Below are positions 53,710 to 64,000 of a stretch of DNA of 64,000 bases, piece by piece. The position numbers and the translations under genes are program-made. How positions within the stretch are numbered: position 1 is the first letter of the stretch; every line of letters begins with the position of its first letter. The notes below the pieces were generated by a model that saw only the letters and a list, made by a program, of their open reading frames with translations, was not told the DNA's origin and made no database searches. The stretch spans positions 1,058,934 to 1,122,933 of the forward strand of contig BCIA01000001.1 of the NCBI GenBank assembly GCA_001599815.1, in the 5' to 3' direction. Origin of the DNA: Furcasterigmium furcatum. Lineage: Eukaryota > Ascomycota > Sordariomycetes > Glomerellales > Plectosphaerellaceae.

Positions 53710-54639
53710 ATGCCACCCACCAAGCTGCCCGAGAGCTACAACACTCTCAAGCTCCAGGACATAAAGCTATCACATCACCCTGCCTCGTCGACCACAGTAA
53801 CACCAATCATCCAGGTCATCCTCAACCGCCCCGAGGCCCGCAATGCCTTCACCACCGCCATGGCCGACTCGGCGGCCTTTGCCTTCAACCTCCTGTCCGA
53901 GGACCCTCGCGTCAAGTGCGTCATCCTCACAGGATCCGACACCACCAACACCACATTCTGCGCCGGTATGGACCTCACCAACCCGGTAGGCCCTGACCCG
54001 AACCAGACCGACTCGGGAGACTCTGGCCGTGACGCATACCGGGACCCCGGCGGCCGCATGACACTGGCGGTGCACAGATGCAACAAGCCCGTCATCGCCG
54101 CCATCAACGGCAACGCCGTCGGCGTCGGCATCACCATGGCCCTCCCGGCCAACATCCGCGTCGTCTCCAACAAGGCCCGCGTCGGCTTCGTCTTCACCCG
54201 CCGCGGCCTCGTCCTCGAGGCATGCAGCAGCTTCTTCCTGCCGCGCCTCCTCGGCACCAGCCGGGCCATGCACCTCGTCACCACCGGCGGCGTGTATCCG
54301 TCCACCAGCCACCTGTTCGGCGACCTGTTCAGCGAGGTCGTTGAGCCCGACCAGGTCCTGCCGCGCGCGCTGGCCATCGCCGCCGAGGTCGCGTCCAAGA
54401 CCAGCGGCGTCGCGAACAAGCTCAACAAGGAGATGATCTACCGGCAGACGGACAGCCCGGAGGAGGCGCACCTGCTGGAGAGCAAGCTGTTCTACGAGCT
54501 CATCACGGGCCGGGACACGCAGGAGGGCATCATCAGCTTCGTGCAGAAGCGGGAGCCGGACTTCCAGGGGAACATGCAGGAGGATGCGCCGAGGGTGTAT
54601 CCGTGGTGGAAGGAGACGGATCTGAAGCCCAAGATTTGA
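53710..54639 (+). CDS. enoyl-CoA hydratase/isomerase family (crotonase fold)
   Basis: A single exon of 309 residues. The crotonase fold is shown by the strand VILNRPEARNAFTTAM, the oxyanion-hole loop TTFCAGMDLTNP, and KPVIAAINGNAVGVGITMAL followed by ARVGFVFTRRGLVLEACSS. In bona fide hydratases the catalytic glutamates fall in the last block; here one acid is seen (LVLEACSS), which fits an isomerase-like or unknown member. The substrate is an acyl-CoA. The C-terminus -PKI is not a normal peroxisomal signal and no presequence is obvious, so the location is uncertain. Confidence 0.9.
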   Translation: MPPTKLPESYNTLKLQDIKLSHHPASSTTVTPIIQVILNRPEARNAFTTAMADSAAFAFNLLSEDPRVKCVILTGSDTTNTTFCAGMDLTNPVGPDPNQTDSGDSGRDAYRDPGGRMTLAVHRCNKPVIAAINGNAVGVGITMALPANIRVVSNKARVGFVFTRRGLVLEACSSFFLPRLLGTSRAMHLVTTGGVYPSTSHLFGDLFSEVVEPDQVLPRALAIAAEVASKTSGVANKLNKEMIYRQTDSPEEAHLLESKLFYELITGRDTQEGIISFVQKREPDFQGNMQEDAPRVYPWWKETDLKPKI

Positions 54640-55714
54640 GAGCATGTGTTATTGGGGGGCTTTCTCCGGATCGATCTATTTGGAGCTTTGATGAGTTGGT
54701 CAAGACGGCATCGAACCGAGCAGGGCATTTGCATATGATCTGTCCACCACCACCACCGCTACGTACTTATGTATTACTTGAATACGGCTCTGGAAGAGAG
54801 AGGAATATATGATTGCTTCGTATTATTTTTGAGAGGATCGTGAAAATGGCTTGCACTACTAAGGCAGGTGATGCGTGTTAGACTTGGCGTGAGGAGCTTA
54901 CTCGGGAAACTGTAAGAGCGCACGGCGCGGCGCGGGCTTGTCGAACTCCCGGATTTCGCTGGTCCAGTAGCCCAGAAGATCGAGCAGACTCTTCGGACCA
55001 TGAAGAGACCGCACGTCGCCATATATGCCCTTTATCGTGGAACTCGGTCCCCAGCTTCTCGCCTCGGGGCGGACCTTGGTCGCGCCTTCAACAGATAAAG
55101 CCAAAGTTGAAAGAGGGAAAACTTAGAAGGTGCCTGGCCTTGACCGACAGAGTCGAAAAAATGTTTGCAACAACCAGACAAGTCTTGGCTGGCAGGTGAG
55201 GGGCTTGAAGCCTGCCAGACAAATGTTCGCATTATTCGGATTTGACGAAAGGGATTTTCGTATTTTCGGGAGCTAAAGTCGTCCAGTGCGCATAAGTTCC
55301 TGGATCCCAGAACAGGGACCCGCCTCCCCACAGTTGATCACACAACTCGCCCATGGGGAAGTGTTCTGACGAGATCCTGGGGTCTGGCAATACCCGGAGA
55401 ACTGGTCAGACTGGTCAGTCGGCCTCTGATGTACCGAGAATGAACCTAGGGGCCTGCGCGAACCGGAATTGTCGTTCTCAGCTCGGTCTTGGGCATCTTC
55501 GTCAAGCCGTAGTCGAGTGCCGGTCTGACGAGAAGCAGCCATCTCGGCTTGAAATGGAGTTTGGTCGGCCCAGGAATGAGGGTTTTCGCTGGCTGATGGG
55601 CCGAAGTTAGCTTTGACAGTCATCTGGGTCCCGGCTTATAAACACGGGCACTTCGTGGGATTCTGATGATGTCAGGGCACCTCACAATCACGGATCACGG
55701 GATCTTTGGTCACC
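54640..55714. other. intergenic, hydratase 3' end to glycosidase promoter
   Basis: 1.1 kb; only the TATA box at 55637-55642 is recognisable. Confidence 0.5.
55637..55642 (+). promoter_or_regulatory. TATAAA box of the GH106-like gene
   Basis: TATAAA 73 bp before ATG 55715. Confidence 0.5.
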
Positions 55715-58700
55715 ATGTTGCCGACCTATTTTGCCTCCCTTCTGTTGGCCTTCGCGCCGGACCTGACGGCCGGGGCTGATGCTCCGACCCAGGATGGCAC
55801 TTTCAAAGACCCAGGCGCGCGTGCGAGACCTCGATTCCGCTACTGGCTCCCCGACGCCAGCGTTGACGCGACTACGGTCAAGAGCGATTTAGAAGCTGCT
55901 GGAGACATCGGGGCCGGAGGCGTCGAGTTCATCCCCTTCTTCAACTATGGCGGAGAGCAGGGAAATGCGCCCGAGGGCTCGGACTGGGCCAAGTATGGGT
56001 TCGGCACCAAGCCCTTCAGGGACATGTTCAAGATGGCGCTTCGTACTCACGCCGAGAATGGGCTGTTTATGGACTTCCCGCTTGGTCCTAACCAAGGTCA
56101 GGGCGTGCCGGCTCCGTATGGCGACGAAGGTCTTCAGTGGAATTTGGTAAGAAAGCCCACTCCAACCACATTCTGCACGATGAGTTGCTGATATCTAGCG
56201 ATAGTTGGCCTATACTTCCGAAGTTCCAGCCAACGGTTCATGGCAGGGCGTGGTCCCTGGATGGGGCTCAGGGGAGCTGGTGGCAACGACTTCTGCGTCG
56301 GCGCTGTCCTCTCACGAAAGATTCAGAATAAGCCAGGACTTCTCAGGGGCGAGAAACCTTACGTGGATGGAATATCGTCTCTCGCATAAGTCCCTGCGCG
56401 ACCTCACCGACCAGGTCAACACCTCCACCGGAGAAGTCCAGTTGAAGTTCCCAGATGCCGAGGGCAATGCGAGGTATCGCATCTTCGCCTTTTACCAGAC
56501 CCAGCCGCACTACAACAACCTCCGATTTGACAACACCAATCTCATCAGCACAGACTCGATCTTCGACAATGGGTCCTATGTCGTCGACCACCATAGCGTG
56601 CGTGGCGCCCAGACCTTGATCAACTTCTGGGAGGACCACATGCTTGATGAAGAAACACTGGGCTTGATCGAGAAGGCCGGAAACTACGGTACGGAACGAA
56701 ATCCTTGACCGACTTGTTGATTAAACCTTTCTCATTCTGATACATCGCAGTATGGGAAGACAGCGTCGAGATCCGGAGTAACGTCACCTGGTCGCCTTCG
56801 CTTCCTGAGACTTTTGAATCCATGCACGGCTACGACATCAAGCCCATCCTTCCGCTCGTCGTCTTCAACCAGAGCTCCATCTACGCCCAGAGATATAGCT
56901 TCGGACCCTTCAACTGCCTCTTGGATACTCCATACGACGGCATCGGATATGTCCACGACTACAGGGCCACGCTCGACTCCGCATACAACGAATACGTCTC
57001 AACCTTGCGGAATTGGTCAAACTCGAGGCTCGGCTTACCGTACTCTAACCAGCCCACGTACGGGTTGCCCCAGGACATGACGGCAACCATTCCATACGTC
57101 GATATCCCTGAATATGAATCTCTCGCCTATGGCGATAGTATCGACAACTATCGCCGGTTCATTGGAACAGCCCACCTAGCAGGAAAGAACATCATTAGCA
57201 ACGAGCTCGGAGCTGCTGTCCTCCATGCTTACCGCCAGTCGCTTCTGGACGTCATCCATTCTGTGCATCTGGCGGTCATCGGCGGCACCAACCAACTGAT
57301 CTTACATGGCCAGACATTCTCGGGAGACTGGTACGGCTCGACCTGGCCGGGATACACGCCTTTCCAGTATCTCTTCTCAGAGCTCTACTCGCCGAAGCAG
57401 CCCGCCTGGGGACACGGAATGGCAGAGATCATGGACTACTTTGCCAGACTACAGTTCGTGCAGCGTCAGGGCACCCCTCGAACGGACGTGGCCGTGCTGA
57501 ACAGGGTGTCGCGTACCCACGAGAACTCGCCACCCATCTATAGCCCAGATGATCTGGAGAAGAATGGTGAGAGGCGCTGGCTGCCCTGCTGCTCCTGGTC
57601 CTCATGCTAATACAATATAGGATGGAGCTACTCATACCTCTCTCCACGGAGTTTTGATCTCCCCCAGGCGTACGTCGAGAACGGCCTCTTGGGCCCCGAC
57701 GGCCTAGCATGGCAGGCAGTCGTGGTGCAGAGCACAGAGAATCTGACATCTTCCGACGTCGAGACTCTTCGGAGTTTCTCCGAAGCAGGTCTCCCCGTCA
57801 TCCTCTCAGGGGGCACGCCTCAATACTGGGCCACCCGTAGTGCTTGCGACAGGAAGCAGCATGTCCGTGAAGTCGAACAGCTGGTCAACTCAGACAACGT
57901 GCATCTCGTCGATGAGGGCCAGGTCGCCTCAAAACTGTCGTCTCTTGGCCTTCGCCCGAGGGTGCACGTCACGGCGCCCAGCACAGTCTACACCACCTGG
58001 CGCGAGGACGCGGCCAACGGCGTCAGCTATGCGTTCCTTTTGAACGACAACAACGTCTCTGTCTCCGGCGATGCCGTTTTCCCGTCGCCTGGCCGCCCCT
58101 TCTCCCTCGATTCTTGGGCTGGAGAAGAGCATCCGATCCTGCAGTTCCGCAGTGACGGCGGCGGGCTGCGAGTGCCCGTTGAACTGGCGCCGGGCCAAGC
58201 CTTGATTATCGCCGTGCGCAAGGACGAGGCTGCGGAGGATGACTCGTCTCGATGTCATTTCACGCGGCTGCCCGACGGTGTCCTGGGTGTGAGAGACGAG
58301 GGGGGCAAGCTGGTGGTCCAGATCCCGGCGGTGTCGACGGGGAACGGTACGCTCGACTCAGGTCGCCAGGTTGCTTTTTCTCTCCCTGAAAAGGTTCCCG
58401 ATGCTTCTGTACTTTCCGGCTGGACCCTTACGGCGGAGAAATGGGAGCGTCCGGCCGACATGTACGACATGGTCATCGCCGCCAAGACGAACACGACACT
58501 GTCCCTCGACAAGCTCACGTCCTGGCTGGAGATCGACGAGCTGAGAGATTTCATGGGCGTCGGCTACTACTCCACCTCGTTCAACTGGTCGTCTTCGGAC
58601 GCGTCGGGGGCGTATCTCAGCGTGTCCGGGATCACGCACACGCTCCAGGTCGCTGTCAACGGAGAGCCGGTCAGGCCGTTCGACCACCACTACGGCATTC

Positions 58701-58954
58701 GAGACATCAGTAGCCATCTGGTCGATGGCGCGAACAGCGTCTTGGTCACCGTCCCGACGACGATGTGGAATTACTTGGCGACGATCGCCGACGAGATCCG
58801 GGAGTCTGGAGGGATCCCCGATGGACTGGTCATGGCGCAGAGGGCCCCGGCCATGTTTCCAGCACAAGCCATGGGCCTCGTTGGTGAGGTGACTCTGGTC
58901 CCGTTCAGGGAGGTCACGGTAGCTTGCGTACCTGGCTGCTCGAGATTAGTTTAG
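55715..58954 (+). CDS. secreted GH106-like glycoside hydrolase (alpha-L-rhamnosidase type)
   Basis: Four exons (55715-56146, 56205-56688, 56751-57566, 57621-58954) give 1021 residues; introns are 58, 62 and 54 bp. A signal peptide (MLPTYFASLLLAFAPDLTAGA) precedes the GH106-like N-terminus: RPRFRYWLPDASVD, AAGDIGAGGVEFIPFFNYGG. Many N-glycosylation sites fit secretion. The central barrel includes GFGTKPFRDMFKMALRTHAENG and YDGIGYVHDYRATLDSAYNEY. The C-terminal part contains a sugar-binding beta-domain (NGEPVRPFDHHYGIRDISSH). GH106 enzymes release terminal L-rhamnose from plant pectins or glycosides. Fungal members are little studied, so the activity is an inference from layout. Confidence 0.82.
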
Positions 58955-60326
58955 GCATCCAATGCTGCGAGGCCATGGCGAGACTCGTTTTCGACAGAGG
59001 ATGATGACCCAACAGAATGTGATGCTCTCTGCGGGAACGATGAACAAAGCAAGCTAAGCCAAGCGAAGCCAAGGAAAGCCCGGAACGTATTGCTCTGTTA
59101 GCTGTAGGGTTCCGTGGAAGTGCAATTGCCGTGGAGCGTCTGTCTGTCTCTTGATCTGAGACCACCAAGGCAAACAGCAAATGAGACAGGCCCCAATAAG
59201 ACACAGTCCCTGAGCCGCGAGAGACTCTGATGAGACTGGCGTTTGCTTTTACATACTTTGATCACCTAAAAACGCCAACAGAAAGCAACGAGTGCATATG
59301 CTGGGCGCCTAAAGCGGTTAGCTGTCGCTGTCGGTAAATGCTCCGGGGGCTGAAGCAAGGAACATCCAGTCAAAGGGTCGCGGAAATGGGTGGCCATGAC
59401 TTCAGATCGAGCCTTGGAAAACTGAGGCTGCTCTCTTAACTCCAGGAATTGACAAGGCCTCTCTCTTGATTTCAAGAAATCGAGATGGCGTCTTGCTCAA
59501 TGCGAGAAAATTCAGGGGACTGACTGTATCTGGGAGGCAACAGAGAAAGTAGTCAGCCCGGTCATGTACTGTATTTGGTTACACCAGTCCAGTGTCCCCT
59601 CGCCCAGTTGCCAGGCCGTCCCAGTAAAGGGATGCGGTGGATCACGCGTGTCAGGCGCGGCACTGCACTGGCTCGGGCAAGTCCGGCCGCGAAAAATCCA
59701 TGGATGTCCCCAATACTTTCGTCATCGGCGTGTCAGACTCGGCCAACCAAGTCACCTGGCCCCGAGGTCCCTCCTTCCTTCCAGGATCTTTCTTTCCGCG
59801 CTTCTAGAGCTTGTCCTCCCGCCGCATGTGACAAACGGGCAGACCGAGCTGCCTTTTGTCTTTCGCCTCTCGTCACCGGTCCCCTTTTTCTCTCCGTCAC
59901 CACCTTGCTGAAAGAAGCGCAGCGAAACTCTCGACTCACAGCGTCATCTTTTGCTGTCTGGGCGTCTCCTCTGGCAATCCTCATTGAAACACGAACGAGC
60001 CCGGCACTCATTCCAGTCGCGCCCGCGCTCATCCCACGTTCCCTTTCGGGTCAGCTGCTGCGCCCACCCGCATCGCATCGGCCTAGAACCCTGCAAATCC
60101 CATCCATCCATCAGCCTAATACAAACGCCGTCTACCTGCTTCCCCAACAATTGCCTTCCGACCCCAGCGCGATTCAACAACCACCTCAGCCTTCGCCCTG
60201 TCAGACAGAGCTCTCAACCCTTCCTTACCCTCCTGACTGCGGTTGCCGGACTCCTCACGCAGTCTCAAACCTTCCACAGCCACCGATCCAAACGGCGCTT
60301 TGTCCACGCCGGTACACTCGCCCGCC
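58955..60326. other. intergenic, glycosidase 3' end and long lipin leader
   Basis: 1.4 kb. An imperfect AAGC-rich run lies at 59047-59080 after the glycosidase. The part before the lipin ATG is pyrimidine-rich and probably includes a long 5' UTR. No gene is supported. Confidence 0.5.
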
Positions 60327-62751
60327 ATGCAGTACGTCAGGAACCTCAGCGCCTCCGTCTCCTCGACATGGAACTCCATCAACCCGGCCACCCTCAGCGG
60401 CGCCATTGATGTGATCGTCGTCGAGCAGGAGGACGGCTCCCTGTCCTGCTCGCCCTTCCACGTCCGCTTCGGCAAGTTCTCGCTCCTGCGACCCTATGAG
60501 AAGAAGGTCGAGTTCCTTGTCAATGGCAACAAGCAGCCGTACCCCATGAAGCTCGGCGAGGAGGGCGAGGCCTTCTTCGTCTTCGAGACCAGGGACAACA
60601 TCCCCAAAGACCTCCAGACCTCGCCCCTCGTCTCCCCAGCGTCAAGCCCGGGCTTGAACCCCGAGAACCCGCCGGGACCGGGCCTACAGGAGCCCGACCT
60701 CCTAGACCTCGATGATGCCGCCAGGCGACCTCGCCGACCTCCACCGGCCGTTGTCTACTCGACGTCGGCCCCGCGCGAGAACGGCATGTCTTCCTTATCA
60801 CCCTGCTCGTCTGATTAGCACCAGCTAACCCCCCAGCGCAGGCCTCGTATCTCCCATGTCCGCGTCCACCTCTCCCGAGCTGTCTAATGGGCGGCCCACG
60901 TCCGGTGACTGGTCAACTGTGCGCCCCCATAGCGACGATGTCTTGCGCAAGTCTTCTCGCACAAGCGACAGGGACTTCGGAGAAGAAGCTGCCGAGGGCG
61001 AAAGCCCAGACGTGTCCGACCGATCCCACTCCCCTCCTCCTCTTGCCCCCAGGGAGGCTCTGGAACGAGCCATCACCCTGGCCAAGAATCTCTCGGCTGC
61101 CAACATCCCAAGCGAAGTCACCGAGACTGGCGACCTGAAGCTTGACATGACAGGGTTCAAGAGCAACGAAGAGGACATCTTCCGCGCCGAGATCATGGCG
61201 CGCAAGATTCTCTCGGAAGAGCTCGATGGCAACTACGACATCGGCGCCCTCTTTGGCATGGACGAGCATGGTAACATCTGGATCTACAGCAGCGAGGAGG
61301 CCAAGGAGGCTGCGCAGAAGCGGACCATGGAGGTCGGATTCCGTCGTGGATCTGCTGTTCTGGCCTCTGACGCCGCGTCTGACCCCGGATATCAGAGCGA
61401 TGCTAGCGACGCCACCTCTGGCGGCGTTACTGCCTCCCATAGGAGGGCAGAGTCAGACGGCGGCCTTCAGACCCCCCCGAGCACCCCTCCGACATCCGCC
61501 ATCGGCAGCGACCCCAGCATCAACTTCGCCAAGACGCTTCGCCTGACTAGCGATCAGCTGAAGACGCTCGACCTCAAGCCCGGCGCAAACAGCATGAGCT
61601 TCACTGTCAACCGAGCCACATGCCAGGCCAACATGTATCTCTGGAAGCACGAGACCCCGGTCGTCATCTCGGATATCGACGGCACCATCACCAAGTCTGA
61701 TGCCCTTGGCCATGTGCTGAATATGATCGGCCGCGACTGGACACATGCCGGTGTGGCCAAACTGTACAGCGACATCGCTGCCAACGGGTACAACATCATG
61801 TACCTGACCAGTCGCTCCGTCGGCCAGTCAGACACGACCCGCGCATATCTCGCTGGCATCGTCCAGGACGGCTACAAGCTTCCCAAGGGTCCTACCATCC
61901 TGTCTCCGGACAGGACCATGGCTGCCCTCCGACGCGAGGTCTACCTGAGGAAGCCCCATGTCTTCAAGATGGCCACGCTTCGCGATATCCGACAGCTCTA
62001 TGGGCCTGACCGCACGCCGTTCTACGCAGGCTACGGCAACCGTCTGACGGATCAGATCTCCTACAGGACCGTTGATGTCCCGAAGAAGCGCATCTTCACC
62101 ATCAACCACAACGCCGAGGTCTCTCTTGATCTCTTGACCCTTAACAAGCTCAAGATGACCTACATCAACATCAACGAAGTCGTGGATCATTTCTTCCCGC
62201 CGGTCGCCACCCTCGTCACGGGCGGCGGCGAGGAGTATACCGATTTCCAGTACTGGAGAGATGCGCCCCTGGAACTTGACGAGTTCTCTGCCAGCGACAC
62301 TGACGACGATGACAAGAATGACGAGGACGATGAAGAGGAAGAGGAAGAGGAAGAGGTCGGAGACGGCATGATGGACAGTTTCGTCTCTCGAGGCTCCATG
62401 GAAGGCAGCATGCTGAGCGAAAGCGTCGATGAAGGCCTTGGAGACTCGCGTGTTCTCGACGACACAGATGCTGATGATGAAGACGACGATGAGTACGATG
62501 ATGACGACGAGGACCGGACGCAGGAGATCCCCGACTTCTCCCGGTCCGAGCGCGAATCCACCGCTCGTCCCGAGTCTCGGACAGCGCGTCAGCCGGACGC
62601 TGCCGCCAAAGAAAAAGAAAAAGATCACACGGCATCGCCGCCCACATCAGCCCGCCCGGCCACGGCGCACAAGGAGCTGGTGGAGGACGTCGGCGCCGAG
62701 GTGATCACTGGGGTAAAGCATCTCACCCTGGAGAAAGACGCGAGGAACTAA
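60327..62751 (+). CDS. lipin, Mg-dependent phosphatidate phosphatase (Pah1/Ned1)
   Basis: Two exons, 60327-60783 and 60842-62751, give 788 residues in the preferred model. The N-LIP domain starts at Met1 (MQYVRNLSASVSSTWNSINP, with the amphipathic helix and the conserved Gly). The C-LIP HAD phosphatase has the catalytic DIDGTITKSD motif (D430, D432) and SDTTRAYLAGI. YTDFQYWRDAPLELDEF follows, then an acidic tail with long Asp/Glu runs. Lipin turns phosphatidate into diacylglycerol at the ER and nuclear envelope, controlling membrane versus storage lipid. The intron donor is either GC at 60784 (giving ENGLVSP) or a weak GT at 60788 with acceptor 60836 (giving ENGIAGLVSP). Confidence 0.95.
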
Positions 62752-63372
62752 ACCCTCGCGCCTGGAGCGAGTGAAGCAGTGCGCTAAAGAAGTAATGCTG
62801 CAGATCGAGGACCCGGCCGCCAGGCCGCTGGACCAGGGGCAGAACCGCTCGTAACGGTCGCCCTCTCCTCTTTGTACGATGGACTGTTGGTTTTTTTCCA
62901 CTTACATATTAATTGACGACGGCGAGGAGGTTGAGGATGGGCTGCGGCGGCGACGGGGCATGAGCATTAGGCATGGGCATATTTTGGCATAGCGATGGAG
63001 TTTGGATTTTTTCTCTCCCGGCTTGAACGGCGGGTCATCAACTGGCTCGTGGCGGGGCAGCGTACATGCGAATAGAGCGCTCGACTTTTAGGACTGTTCG
63101 ACTGAGGACTGGTTCAACATTCTCGTGGTACATCTGGTTGTCACTTAACTGGGGTATTATTGATAAAGGTGCCACTTTTTGGGTAGCCAAACTCCATACT
63201 CCGTGCAGTGCTACTCATACAACCACCGTGTTGGCTCCTGGCGTGGCCTTCCAGACTATCACCTGTCGGACGCGTCGCTGGAGTGAACCCCGACCTTCCC
63301 GGTTTATGGCGGACTCGCAGACAGCGTCCGGGATCTCGGGCTCGCAACCAATGTGACGGACTGGTCATCCTT
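62752..63372. other. intergenic between convergent lipin and TAF9
   Basis: 621 bp, two 3' ends. No gene or repeat is supported. Confidence 0.5.
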
Positions 63373-63999
63373 CTAGCGCGACTCTCCCATCTCCGTATCC
63401 TCGTTGGCCGTCTCCCGCCCGAAAACATCCTCCATCGTGCCGCCCTCGACGTCCTCGCCGCCGACCTCCTCATCCTCCCTGACGCCCGTCTTCTCGACGC
63501 CCTCCATCGCGTTCTCGTCCCGCGGCTTGCCCGGCTGCGCCGCCGCCGCCGCTTCCTCCTCGTCGCTCTCCTCGTCCATCCCCGCCTCCTCCCACATCTC
63601 CTTCAGGCCCCAGCTCGTGCCGCTGAGCACGAAGCGCTCGCTGGGCAGGCGGACGCCCCACTCGTTCGGCGCGACCTTGGGGAGGGCGGTGCGGTTGCGC
63701 TGGTTGGCGAAGTCCTGGAGCCAGTCCTTGGACATGCCGCCCGCGCCGCCGCCGCCGCGGAACTGGTAGTGCAGGCGCTGGGCGATGGCGAGCTTGACGG
63801 CGTTGGGGGAGACGGTCGCGTCGCCGCCCGTGCCGGGGATGGTGGCGGCGCCGGCGCCGGCGGTCGCGGAGGGCTTGGAGCCGGCGTGGGTGGTGTAGGG
63901 GTCGGCGGCGAGGTGGAGGGCGTCGTTGAGGATGGAGGAGGTGTGGCGGTAGGCGAAGTCGAGGAGGAGGAGCGGGACGCGGGGCTCGTAGGACGTGAC
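63373..63999 (-). CDS. TAF9: TFIID/SAGA subunit TAF9 (N-terminus outside window)
   Basis: Partial: the frame enters at the window edge and stops at 63373, 208 codons. The histone-fold part visible here reads VPLLLLDFAYRHTSSILNDALHLAADPYTTH, then VSPNAVKLAIAQRLHYQFRG after a Gly/Ala loop, typical of TAF9. The fungal signature GGMSKDWLQDFANQRNRTALP ... PNEWGVRLPSERFVLSGTSWGLKE follows. TAF9 pairs with TAF6 in TFIID and SAGA in the nucleus. The C-terminus is very acidic (MDEESDEEE and EDEEVGGEDVEGG). Confidence 0.93.
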   Translation of the reverse strand, partial: VTSYEPRVPLLLLDFAYRHTSSILNDALHLAADPYTTHAGSKPSATAGAGAATIPGTGGDATVSPNAVKLAIAQRLHYQFRGGGGAGGMSKDWLQDFANQRNRTALPKVAPNEWGVRLPSERFVLSGTSWGLKEMWEEAGMDEESDEEEAAAAAQPGKPRDENAMEGVEKTGVREDEEVGGEDVEGGTMEDVFGRETANEDTEMGESR

Positions 64000-64000
64000 G

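Noticed and set aside
54631..54639. Peroxisomal signal at the end of the hydratase
   Set aside because: -PKI does not fit the usual S/A/C-K/R/H-L/M pattern.
59575..60414. Plus-strand frame before lipin
   Set aside because: Ser/Pro-rich with no domain, and it runs into the lipin start in another frame. It is better read as 5' leader.
1..64000. Complete secondary-metabolite cluster
   Set aside because: Three P450s, an MFS transporter and a Zn2Cys6 factor are present, but no PKS, NRPS, terpene cyclase or prenyltransferase is found and housekeeping genes interrupt the region.

Overview
The window is nuclear DNA from a filamentous ascomycete (Pezizomycotina, most likely Sordariomycetes). The genes are intron-poor with phase-preserving introns of about 45-100 bp, GT/AG ends and CTNAC-like branch points. 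The gene families are typically fungal: Zn2Cys6 factor, HET domain, Pth11-like receptor, Clr5 domain, CBM1, several P450s. I rebuilt about 27 protein genes by joining exons where frame, splice signals and family conservation agree. I saw no tRNA, rRNA, CRISPR array or intact transposon.

Left part (1-26 kb), accessory in character: the tail of a CBM1 protein; a Zn2Cys6 regulator convergent with a P450; a damaged ankyrin-repeat gene; a gene-poor stretch of about 2.6 kb; a GT32-like glycosyltransferase convergent with a second P450; an apple-like membrane protein; an orphan protein; an MFS transporter; a GPI-anchored secreted protein; an amino-acid permease; and a HET-domain protein. No polyketide synthase, NRPS or terpene synthase is present, so this is not a recognisable complete metabolite cluster.

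Middle (25.7-45 kb), mixed: TRAX and PIG-M share a promoter region. PIG-M is followed 306 bp later by an Nbs1/Xrs2 orthologue of the MRN DNA-repair complex. Next come a cytochrome b5-domain protein, a butanediol-type alcohol dehydrogenase, a Pth11-like receptor and a pisatin-demethylase-like P450, then the endosomal GTPase Rab5 and the phosphoinositide phosphatase Sac1, which are divergent.

Right part (45-64 kb), mostly housekeeping: a proline-rich SPRY protein, D-lactate dehydrogenase, a Clr5-domain protein with a previously unremarked internal duplication, an enoyl-CoA hydratase/isomerase, a secreted GH106-like glycosidase, lipin (phosphatidate phosphatase), and the start-less end of TAF9.

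Points most worth following: an array of TCGGNNCCGA palindromes alternating with TTTCCCCAGA boxes upstream of the dehydrogenase; the duplicated domain and possible PB1/ubiquitin-like tail of the Clr5 protein; a GC-AG intron near the start of Nbs1; a zinc-ligand cysteine codon split by an intron in the Zn2Cys6 factor; and the ankyrin gene with a one-base deletion.
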